Position numbers and translations under genes: made by a program. Positions 51,420-62,400 of a stretch of DNA of 64,000 nucleotides are shown piece by piece. Source of the stretch: Caballeronia sp031450805 (GTDB taxonomy: Bacteria > Pseudomonadota > Gammaproteobacteria > Burkholderiales > Burkholderiaceae); the NCBI RefSeq assembly GCF_031450805.1, contig NZ_JARTVY010000001.1, forward strand, positions 2,046,001 through 2,110,000. The letters run 5' to 3'. Numbering within the stretch: position 1 is the first letter of the stretch; every line of letters starts with the position of its first letter. A model generated the notes under the pieces. It was not told the origin of the DNA, made no database searches, and saw only the letters and a list, made by a program, of their open reading frames with translations.

Positions 51420-51606
51420 GGCGGGAAATCAGTCGGACAGACGTCGATAGCTTTTCCTGACGACACGCATTCAAGTGACGCGGAATGCGTGTCTCATGCA
51501 GGCTGTGCCCGGATATTAGACCTTGCAACGCCCGCGTGCGCTGATCGTCCCCTCGCATCGCACGGACTTATTGCCGCGCCCGGCATTCCACTCATCCCAC
51601 GACATC

Positions 51607-51816
51607 ATGCGACTGACCGACTGCATCGATAATGCGTTGTGCGTCCTGTTTTACCTGTCGGTGCGGCCGTCCGGCCTCTCGACGATTCGCGAAATGGCCG
51701 ACGCTTACGGCATCTCCGGGGACCCTCTGACGAAGGTCGTTCAGCAACCCGGAGACCCGGGGTCGGTCGAGACGGTGCGCGGGCGGCGCGGCGCTCTGCG
51801 GCTGTTTCGGTCGTGA
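51607..51816 (+). pseudogene. Truncated NsrR/Rrf2-type regulator relic
   Basis: An open frame of 69 codons matches the N-terminal winged-helix of NsrR: MRLTDCIDNALCVLFYLSVR, PSGLSTIREMADAYGIS, then VVQQPGDPGSVETVRGRRGA and stop. NsrR has about 150 residues and three cysteines that bind an iron-sulfur cluster after this region; here all are missing. The recognition helix is damaged, with GDPLTKV where the family has RNHLMKV. I see no continuation in other frames within 150 bases. It is divergent from the group III haemoglobin gene, the kind of gene NsrR represses. It is therefore a decayed regulator. Confidence 0.8.
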
Positions 51817-51988
51817 ACCGGGCAACGCCGATCAGCCGGGTCTGCTGCTTGCGCGGCGCGCTCGCCGCTGCCCGCGACGCCGTCTCGGTCGATGCGACAC
51901 CCCGAGCGCGTCTTCGCGCTGTAGCGCGAACGGTCGCACCCTCGTCGCGCCCGAGACTCAAAAAATGCGCTCGCTTAGCGAAACCATG

Positions 51989-52016
51989 CTTGAAAGCGGC
52001 CAAAACCGCCTCATTT
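51989..52016 (+). promoter_or_regulatory. Sigma-32 heat-shock promoter of clpB
   Basis: CTTGAAA (51989-51995) and CCTCATTT (52009-52016) with a 13-base spacer match the sigma-32 consensus CTTGAAA-N11 to 16-CCCCATNT with one mismatch in the -10. It lies 31 bases before the clpB ATG. The spacer holds a short GCGG/CCGC dyad. Confidence 0.85.
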
Positions 52017-52047
52017 TGGTCGTATTCAGAATTGGAGCTTTCCAAAA

Positions 52048-54645
<2,598 letters not shown>

Positions 54646-54687
54646 GGTGGATGCCGGTTTCTCGGTTCGGTAAGGAACCGGCTCCAG

Positions 54688-54717
54688 AAGGCAACGGAGC
54701 AATCCGTTGCCTTTTTT
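54688..54717 (+). terminator. Intrinsic terminator of clpB
   Basis: An 11-bp perfect stem (AAGGCAACGGA at 54688-54698 with TCCGTTGCCTT at 54703-54713) and GCAA tetraloop run into a T6 tract (54712-54717). A textbook Rho-independent terminator. Confidence 0.92.
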
Positions 54718-54750
54718 GCTTTCGTTGTCGATTGACCGGGAGGACGATCC

Positions 54751-55560
54751 TCATGCCGCCGCATGGCGCCTGTCGTTCCAGATGATGACTTCCTGCTGCA
54801 GGTCAGGTCCGTAGCCGACCTCGCCGGGCGCGTATGGCGCGGTGAAAGAAGCTTGCCTCTCGATCATCGGGGATTCGTCGAAAACATGCGCGCAGGTCGG
54901 GTAGATATAGACGATCGTAAGCCTTTGAATCGCTTGTTCGGTAAGCGCTTTGTCGAACCTTTCACGCATGACCGTCATGAGTTCGGCGCCGAACGGATTG
55001 AAGAAGAATGCGACGATGTCCTTTGAAGGAAAGGGCATGGTGGTCGCATCATCGACGAACGCCCGCATCGGCGTGCGATCAGGGAATCGGCGCGCGACGA
55101 TCGCCGCATTGCGGTTCGCGGTCTCGACGAGCGGCGCCGCAATGTCGTAGCCGAGCACGGCATCGAAGGGAAATTCGGTGGCGACGATCATCGGCCGGCC
55201 CTTGCCGCAGCCAATGTCGATGAACGTGCGACCCGTCACGTCGCCGAGCTGCTGCAGCACATGCCGGACGATGCTCGGCTGGCATCCCATATAGGGCAAA
55301 TTGCCGGACTCCGGACCATTGGTTCCCGTAGCCGATTCGGGCGGATAAATGCCGCCGGTATCGGTGCCGAGCATGCGGTCGATCGGATGCGTTCGATAAC
55401 ACCCGCTGTAGACCGCCCGCAAAACCGGCACGCGCTTGCCATACTTGCGGATAGCCGAAACGAAAAGAAGAGATTGGACCGAATCGGGTAGCCTCGCGAC
55501 CGCGCCGATCAACGACCATTTGACTCGCCGCTTGATTTCCGCCTTCAGGGTTGCGTTCAT
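54751..55560 (-). CDS. Class I SAM-dependent methyltransferase
   Basis: The 269-residue product has a class I (Rossmann-like) methyltransferase domain from about residue 125: TFIDIGCGKGRPMIVATEFP is motif I, VLGYDIAAPLVETANRN motif II, and DIVAFFFNPFGAELM the motif IV region. This pattern resembles DOT1-fold methyltransferases. Residues 1-60 are basic and helical (MNATLKAEIKRRVKWSLIGA). The ATG at 55560 follows a GGAGGA ribosome-binding site; a longer frame upstream is less likely. It stands alone between clpB and the YidB gene, with an AT-rich upstream region, so it may have been acquired. Substrate unknown. Confidence 0.83.
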   Translation of the reverse strand: MNATLKAEIKRRVKWSLIGAVARLPDSVQSLLFVSAIRKYGKRVPVLRAVYSGCYRTHPIDRMLGTDTGGIYPPESATGTNGPESGNLPYMGCQPSIVRHVLQQLGDVTGRTFIDIGCGKGRPMIVATEFPFDAVLGYDIAAPLVETANRNAAIVARRFPDRTPMRAFVDDATTMPFPSKDIVAFFFNPFGAELMTVMRERFDKALTEQAIQRLTIVYIYPTCAHVFDESPMIERQASFTAPYAPGEVGYGPDLQQEVIIWNDRRHAAA

Positions 55561-55876
55561 AACCAATGTATCCTCCACGTCGAGTAGAAGAGAACGATCG
55601 TATGATCGGGTGAACGAAATGAACGCCGCGACGTCAGGCGTAAAGATGCGGTTCAAGGAAGCGATTTCATACAGCATGTGTCAAGCGAAACTAAAGAAGA
55701 AGAGTATCTTCCCGTAGTGCAGCGGTGCGATGGCGGGTTTCATGCGTCGGCGCTTTCATCCGCTGAAAGAGACCCAGCCAGTTTTTAATTACATCGTTAT
55801 CCGAATAATCTTATCGCTCTGGAATTGTTCGCCGTTTCGCGCTTGCGATCGCGCTTTAGCCAAACTGGCGAAGAGC
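55561..55876. other. AT-rich gene-free region upstream of the methyltransferase
   Basis: About 315 bases with the lowest GC in this part of the window, especially 55770-55820 (TTTTTAATTACATCG and similar). It should hold the methyltransferase promoter on the minus strand. No convincing gene or repeat was found. Confidence 0.5.
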
Positions 55877-55915
55877 AAAAAACAAAACCCCGCACGGCGC
55901 TAACCGTGCGGGGTT
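55877..55915 (-). terminator. Intrinsic terminator of the yidB-like gene
   Basis: A 12-bp perfect stem (AACCCCGCACGG at 55886-55897 with CCGTGCGGGGTT at 55904-55915) with a 6-base loop, followed on the minus strand by TTTTGTTTTTT. Confidence 0.92.
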
Positions 55916-55938
55916 CGGTCAATGCAGACGATTCGCGC

Positions 55939-56385
55939 TTAACCTTGCTTCGATTGTCCGAACAGGCCGGCGAGCCCGCCAAGCGACCCAAGCACGCCCG
56001 TCAGATCCAGTTTTCCCTCTGGCGGCACTTCGCCATTCGGCGTCGCCCGGTCGACGATATGCGGCAGCACCGCCGCGAGCAATCCGGAAAGCTGGTCGCC
56101 TGACACACCCGCCTTCTGCGACAGCGCGCCGATATTTTCCGACCCGAGCACGTTCGTCAGCAGCCCTGGACTAATGGACTTGTTCTCCCCGGTCCCAATC
56201 CACGACGAGACGATATCGCCCGCGCCGTTATCGTGAAAACGCTGGATCAGCCCCATGATGCCGCCGGGCTGGCTGTTGACGAATTCAAGCGCTGCCGCGA
56301 TCAGCGCGGCCTGGCCGCCGCCGCTCTGGCCGCCTTGTTGCGACGAATTGCCGAGGGAAGAGGCAAGGATATCGAGTAGGCTCAT
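55939..56385 (-). CDS. YidB family protein (DUF937-like)
   Basis: The 148-residue product fits the YidB family: MSLLDILASSLGNSSQ at the N-terminus, then ALEFVNSQPGGIMGLIQRFH, DIVSSWIGTGENKSISPGLL, and the Gly/Leu-rich GVLGSLGGLAGLFGQ ending. The family is cytoplasmic or envelope-associated with unknown function. The start at ATG 56385 is taken because the family begins at MSLLD; the frame is open 21 codons further. It is 40 bases downstream of the ComEA-like gene and ends at a strong terminator, so the two are probably one operon. Confidence 0.87.
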   Translation of the reverse strand: MSLLDILASSLGNSSQQGGQSGGGQAALIAAALEFVNSQPGGIMGLIQRFHDNGAGDIVSSWIGTGENKSISPGLLTNVLGSENIGALSQKAGVSGDQLSGLLAAVLPHIVDRATPNGEVPPEGKLDLTGVLGSLGGLAGLFGQSKQG

Positions 56386-56425
56386 TTCTATCTCACTACG
56401 AAAAGTTTTGGGGTAACGTTGCGCA

Positions 56426-56992
56426 TCAAAGGCTGCTGGCGGCAGCATCGCTCGCCGCCTTGTCTTTCTTGCGCTGCGATCGGGACGTTTTGGCGTCGCT
56501 CGTCGCCGCCGGTGCGGATGCGCCGGCAGTCGCCGCGCTCGACTTCTTCTTGCCGGAGGCAGCCGATGCGCCCGATGCCGGCGTCAGGGCCGGCGTGCGT
56601 TCGTTCGTCGCGGCGGGCGATGTCGCCGCCGTCGCGGCCGTCGACGACCTGACCGTCGAATTCGGCGCCGCGCCACCCTGCGACGCGGTCGGCGCGGGCT
56701 TCGAAGGCTTGCCGGTCGGCGGCAGCGACGAACCGCCGATGGTCAGTCCGCGCTCCTCCAGCTTCGCCACCGATTTCGCGCCCAGACCCTTCACGCGGTT
56801 CGCGAGATCGTCCGCGTCCTTGTAAGGTCCGTTCTTGGTGCGTTCGTCGATGATCGCCTTCGATTTTACCGGCCCGAGGCCTTTGACCGATTCGAGCGCG
56901 GCTTCGTCGGCGGTATTGACATCGACGGTGGCGAAGGCGGCGCCGATGGACAGCATGAACGCAATGCACAGCATCAAAAGCTTCTTGAGCAT
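56426..56992 (-). CDS. ComEA-like exported helix-hairpin-helix DNA-binding protein
   Basis: The 188-residue product has a signal peptide (about 1-21, AFMLSIGAAFA), then a ComEA double helix-hairpin-helix domain (TVDVNTADEAALESVKGLGP, VKSKAIIDERTKNGPYKDAD, DLANRVKGLGAKSVAKL; residues about 22-86). ComEA binds incoming DNA in the periplasm during natural transformation. After residue 90 comes an unusual low-complexity Ala/Ser/Thr/Pro tail of about 95 residues ending in a Lys/Arg-rich stretch, which is not part of ComEA. A GGAGTG ribosome-binding site precedes ATG 56992. No other competence gene is nearby. Confidence 0.87.
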   Translation of the reverse strand: MLKKLLMLCIAFMLSIGAAFATVDVNTADEAALESVKGLGPVKSKAIIDERTKNGPYKDADDLANRVKGLGAKSVAKLEERGLTIGGSSLPPTGKPSKPAPTASQGGAAPNSTVRSSTAATAATSPAATNERTPALTPASGASAASGKKKSSAATAGASAPAATSDAKTSRSQRKKDKAASDAAASSL

Positions 56993-57247
56993 AACGACAC
57001 TCCGGACAAAAGAATTGGACAGTGGATCGGAAACGCTCCGCACGTGCCGCTGAACGCGCCGGCAGGGCGACGCCGTCAAGCATAGGACAAATTCCGCCCC
57101 GGGCGTTGACCGGGGCATTTTGCATGAGTCCGCAAGATGCGCCGCGTCTGCGCACAATCTTTAACGTCGCAGACGTGAGAAGCGTGCCGCGCAGCAATGG
57201 ATGGCTGCGAAACTTTGGTTATGCCAATATCCCGCGCGACAGGCAGC

Positions 57248-59482
57248 TTATTTCGATGCCGGCGCGGCCGTTTTCGCGAACGCGCCGCGCACTTCGAAGC
57301 CGACCTTGTCGACCGTTTCGCCGCGTGCATCGACGAGTTCGAGCACGTGCCGTCCGGGCCACGGCAGCCAGGCGGCGCGGGCATCGTGACCGAACGGCTT
57401 GCCGTCGAGCCGCCACGTGAGCCGCCCGCCGCCGGCGCGTTCGAACCACACGCGCTGGCGTGCGGGCGGAATGTCGGGATCGAGCGCGAAGATGGTGCCG
57501 TCGGTCGGTGCGCCGATCTTTGCCGCCTGGGCATCGGGGCGCGCGTTGCGCTTCGCTGTCGTGGCCGATGACGCCGCCGCCGTCGCCGTCAGCCCGACAC
57601 GGTCCATCTGCGTGCCGCGCAGGAACCATTCTTCGCGCGGCGGCTCGATGTCGTCCTGATAGGCGACGCGCGTCTTCGCCACGCCCGGCGGCGCATCGGG
57701 CGCGCGGCTTCCCGCCCGCCGATGCAGATAGTCGACCAGCGCATGCCACGCGGGCGCCGCGCCCGTCACGCCGGAGACATCCCACATCGGCGCGCCGTCG
57801 GCATTGCCGACCCAGACGCCCACTGTATAGCGCGACGTGAATCCGACCGTCCAGTTGTCGCGCATGTCCTTGCTGGTGCCGGTCTTGACCGCGCTGAACG
57901 TGCGCGTGGCGAGCACGCTGTCGAAGCCGAACGTGCGGGTGCGCGCGTTGTTGTCGGCGAGAATGTCGGTGACGATGAAACTCGCGTCCGCGCTGAAGAC
58001 GCGCGTTCCGGCAGGCGCGGCCGGATGATCCGCCAGATCGAAAACGGGCCGCGCGATGCCCCCGTTCGCCAGCGCGCGATACGCGTTCGTGAGCGACGCG
58101 AGTGTCACGTCGGCGCTGCCGAGCGCGAGGCTGAAGCCATAGTAATCGCCCGATTGCGACAGCGGCAGCCCGAGCGCGACGAGCGTTTTCGCGAAGCGAT
58201 GCGGCGTCACCAGCACGAGCGCGCGCACGGCGGGCACGTTCAGCGACGAGCCGAGCGCCGTGCGCACGCTCACCCAACCCTTGAAGTCGTGGTCGTAGTT
58301 CTGCGGGATGTAGAGGCCGCCGCCCGTTGCGAGATCGAGCGGGGCGTCGTCGAGCAGCGTGGCGGCGGTAAGCCGCTTCTCGTCGATCGCCTGCGCATAC
58401 AGGAAAGGCTTGAGCGTCGAGCCGGCCTGACGTTGGGCGACGACGGCGTCGACTTCGGGTGCATTCGACAAGCCGCCTGCCGATCCGACCCACGCGAGCA
58501 CGTCGCCGGAAGCATTGTCGATGACGACCGCCGCCGCATCGTGCACATTGCGCGGATGCGCGCGTGCGTTGAGTTCGGCGAGCGTGCGGGCAAGCGTGTC
58601 GCGGGTGAAGCGCTGCAGCCGCGCATCGAGTGTCGAACGCACGCGTGCGCCGGCCGCCGGATGCACTTCATTCGCGATGCGCCGGGCAAAATGCGGGGCG
58701 AGGGCATCGTCGCTGCGCGCGTAAGACGGGGCCGAGGCTGTGCGCGTCAGCGTCAGTTGCACATAGCTGTCGAGGTTGACGCACGGATCGGGAGTGTTCT
58801 TCTTGCCGTCTCCGTGCAAGGTCTGCATGTCACGCAGGATGATGCACGCGCGCGCGGCAACCTTCGCGTAGGGCGCATTCGGTGCGCGCACGAGCGAGGC
58901 GGCAAGCGCTGCTTCGCGCTCGTCGAGGCCGGAGGGCGTCTTGTCGAAAAGCGTCTGCGACAGCGCCGACAGTCCGATGATCTCGCCGCGAAACGGCACG
59001 AGGTTCAGATACGCTTCAAGGATCTGATCCTTGCGCCACGTACGCTCGAGCCACAGCGCGCTGACGGTTTGCCGCGCCTTCTCCGCGAAAGAGCGCCGCC
59101 CGGACGGCTTCCTGCCCTCATCGCCGATGAGGCCGGTCAGCTGCATCGTCACGGTGGATGCGCCGCGCGTCCGCGTGTTCCACATGTTGCCCCACGCGGC
59201 GGCGGCGGCCCCGCGCCAGTCGACGCCCGCGTGCTCGTAGAACCGTTTGTCCTCCGAAACGACGATCGCTTCCCGCAGCGCCGGCGACACGTCCGCGAGC
59301 GCGACCCAGTCGCCGCGCCGCGCGCTCTTGTCGATGCGCGTGCGCTGCAGCGTTTCGCCGTCGCGGTCGAGCAGCAGCCAGTCGGAACTGCGCCAGTTCG
59401 CGCGCACGCCGTCGAAACCCGGCGCGGCGTAAGCGGCCGCGCAAAGCGCCATCGCGACGACGAAACAGGCGGCGCGTTTCAC
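57248..59482 (-). CDS. pbpC: Penicillin-binding protein 1C
   Basis: PBP1C is a bifunctional peptidoglycan glycosyltransferase/transpeptidase of the inner membrane. The 744-residue product (GTG start at 59482) has an N-terminal membrane segment, the GT51 domain with EAIVVSEDKRFYEHAGVDWR and TRGASTVTMQLTGLI, the transpeptidase with STLKPFLYA (SxxK), SSLN (SxN) and KTGTS (KTG), and the C-terminal PBP1C domain (GRLTWRLDGKPFGHDARA). The GTG lies 4 bases after the stop of the alpha-2-macroglobulin gene, so it is coupled to it. The longer frame starting at 59536 overlaps that gene. Confidence 0.94.
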   Translation of the reverse strand: MKRAACFVVAMALCAAAYAAPGFDGVRANWRSSDWLLLDRDGETLQRTRIDKSARRGDWVALADVSPALREAIVVSEDKRFYEHAGVDWRGAAAAAWGNMWNTRTRGASTVTMQLTGLIGDEGRKPSGRRSFAEKARQTVSALWLERTWRKDQILEAYLNLVPFRGEIIGLSALSQTLFDKTPSGLDEREAALAASLVRAPNAPYAKVAARACIILRDMQTLHGDGKKNTPDPCVNLDSYVQLTLTRTASAPSYARSDDALAPHFARRIANEVHPAAGARVRSTLDARLQRFTRDTLARTLAELNARAHPRNVHDAAAVVIDNASGDVLAWVGSAGGLSNAPEVDAVVAQRQAGSTLKPFLYAQAIDEKRLTAATLLDDAPLDLATGGGLYIPQNYDHDFKGWVSVRTALGSSLNVPAVRALVLVTPHRFAKTLVALGLPLSQSGDYYGFSLALGSADVTLASLTNAYRALANGGIARPVFDLADHPAAPAGTRVFSADASFIVTDILADNNARTRTFGFDSVLATRTFSAVKTGTSKDMRDNWTVGFTSRYTVGVWVGNADGAPMWDVSGVTGAAPAWHALVDYLHRRAGSRAPDAPPGVAKTRVAYQDDIEPPREEWFLRGTQMDRVGLTATAAASSATTAKRNARPDAQAAKIGAPTDGTIFALDPDIPPARQRVWFERAGGGRLTWRLDGKPFGHDARAAWLPWPGRHVLELVDARGETVDKVGFEVRGAFAKTAAPASK

Positions 59483-59486
59483 GATG

Positions 59487-62400
59487 TCACTTTGCCGCGA
59501 GCGGTTTGACGACCATCGGCGCATTCGGCAGCGCACCGAACGTCGACGGGGCGTAGAGCGCTTCCACGCGCGTGGGCGGCAGGCCGAACGTGCCGGCGTT
59601 GTTGAGGCGCATCGTGTATTCGACGTGCAGCGAGCCCTTCGGCAGATAGTCGTAATACGCGCGATAGCCGTCGAAACTGCGCTCGATGAACGCCGCCCAC
59701 GCGCCTGCGTCCGGCTTCTCGCCGCGCGTCGCCGCTTCGGAATCGCGGCCGAGTCCCGAGCCGAGAATCGTCGCGCCGGCGGGGATCGGATCGTTGACGA
59801 CGACCCAGGTCATATCGCTCTGCGCGTCGATGTCGAGACTCACGCGCACGATGTCGCCGCGCGACAACATTCCTTTGACGGCGGGTTCGATCGGCGTCAC
59901 GGTCTTCGTGATGCGATAGCCGGCCGCCAACGGCGCTTTCAACGCGACCGCGGCGAGACTCTCGATGGTCGCCCACGGCTTGCCCGTGCCGTCCTGCGTC
60001 AAGGTCAGCGAGCCCGTGGACCACGGCAGCATCGTGCTGCGCGTGCTGGCTGCCTTCGTGACCGGCGTGGCCGATGCCATCGACGCCATCGCGGCGGGCG
60101 CGGCGACGTCCCAGTTCACGTCACGCGCCGACGAGCCGAGCGCGATCTTCGTGCTGCCCGTGACCGGCGTGCTCTCGAAGAGGCGCGAGAAGCGGCCGAC
60201 CGCAAGCGATCCCCACAGGTTGGCGGTGGTCGTCTGCCACGCGCCGTGCTGCTGCATCGCGAGCAGGCCCGCGACCAGACGCGGCATCTCGTCCTTCCAG
60301 CCGGGCGCATTCGCAAAAATCAGCGCGGTGCGCGCGGCGTTCGTCTCGACGCCGGTCATGAGCCACCAGAGGTCGTCGTCGCGCTCGGTGGAGAAGGTGA
60401 GGCGGGTGCCCTGATACGTCAGCCGCGCGCGGATGATCTGCTCGGCCTGCGCACGCTTCTCGTCGCGATTCGGAACGCCGTCGACGCGCGACAGGATGGC
60501 GTAATAGTCGAGCACCGCCGATGTCGGCCACTGATTCGGCGCGACCGTGATCGAGCCCAGCATGCGCGGCTGTGCAAGGCCGTAGCGGGAGAGCGCCTCG
60601 ATGGCCGCGAGCTTTTCGAAGTCGAGATCGTCGCGGGGCGCCCAGAACTTTCGTTGGAGCTTGCCTTCGACGAAGTTCGCGAGGCCCGCCGTGAGACGGT
60701 CGCGCAGATCGGCAGACAGCGCGAAGCGGCGATCCAGCTTCGCAGCTTCGTCCGTGACCGCGAGCAGATACGCAGTCAGCGTCGGGCTGCCGCTTGCGCG
60801 CTGATCGTCGGACGGCGGGAAGTAGTTCGCGAGGCCGTCGCGGTCCAGATACGCGGGCATGCGCGTGAGCACGCCTTGCCATTGCGCGGCGTCCATCAGG
60901 CCGAGCGCGCGCGATGTCTGCTGTTCCAGGCAGATGTACGGATAACGCTCGAACCAGCGGCGCACGCCCGGCAAGCCATCCGCGAGCTTCGGCTGCAGCG
61001 ATACCGCGATGCCGCCGCGCACCGCGCCATCGGCGGACTTCGCGGCATCGGCGGGCGGCGCGACGGGCAGCGCGAGCGTGCCGTCCACCTGCGCGATGGT
61101 CGCCTGCTGCACCGTCACCGGAACCGCCGCGACGACGCGCTGCGTGACTTTCACGGCGTCGGTGGCGCGGCCGGTCCCTTGCTCGCTGGCGCTCACAGTC
61201 CACGCGAGGCTCGCCGAAGCGTTCGTGCCGAGCACGTCCGGCGTGCTCACCTCCCAGGCCACTTCCTGCGACGATCCCGCCGCGAGTTCGATGTTGCGCA
61301 CATCCAGCGCGAGCGAACCCGCATGCGGCGCGACCACGACGCGCATCGTCCGGGCGGCCGCGTTGCGCAGCGTGAACTGCGCACGGAACGCATCGCCGAC
61401 GCGCACGAGCGGCGGCAGTCCCGAAATGAGCTGCAAGTCCTGCGACGTCTGAACCGACGCACTGCCCGTGCCGAAACGGCCCGCGCCGACTGCCGCGATG
61501 GCGACGATCCGAAAGCGCGTGAGCGCATCGTTCAGCGGGACATCGACGGATGCTTCGCCGTTCGCGTCGAGCGTCACGCGCGGATTCCACAGGAGCAGGG
61601 TATCGAAGAGTTCGCGCGTCGCGCCATGTCCGCCGCCGCCGCCCGCGGGCACGGCCTTGCGTCCGAAATGACGCCGCCCGACGATTTCCATCTGCGCGGT
61701 TGCCGTTTCGACGCCATATGCGCGCCGCTGCAGCATCGCGTCGAGCACGTTCCAGCTTTGGTTCGGCATGAGTTCGAGCAGGGCTTCGTCGACGGCGGCG
61801 ACGGCGATCTGCGTGCCGGCCGGCGCGGGCTTGCCATCGGGCAGGGCGACCCTGACCTTTACATGCGCCGTCGCGCGGACGGAATACGACTTCGCGTCCG
61901 GGCTCACGCTGACCGCGAGCTTGTGCGACGCCGTGCCGACTTTGATCGATGCAACTCCGTAACGGAACGCGGGCTTCGACAGATCGACGAGCGGCGTCGG
62001 CGCCTGATACTGGCGTCCTTCGTACCAGAACGCGCGCGCCCATTCGACCGGCGCCTTCCAGCCCCACGTGAAGAAGGAGTACCATGGCACTTCGCGCACG
62101 CGTCCGCGAAGCGCGAGCACGGACACGTAGACGTTCGGCCCCCAGGCCTCCTGCACCTTGAAGTCGATGGTCGGGTCTTTGCCGTTCAGTTCGACGACCC
62201 GCGTCTCCACGATCCCTTCGCGCTCCACCGCGACGAGCGCCGTCGCCGCGCGGAACGGCATGCGCACCTGAAAGCGCGCGGTTTCGCCCGGCTCGTAGCT
62301 GGTCTTCTCCGGCAACACGTCGATGCGGTCCGTGTTCTCGCCGCCGAACCACAGTTCGTCCTCGCGCGTGACCCAGACCGACGTGCTCGCGTTGGCTTCG

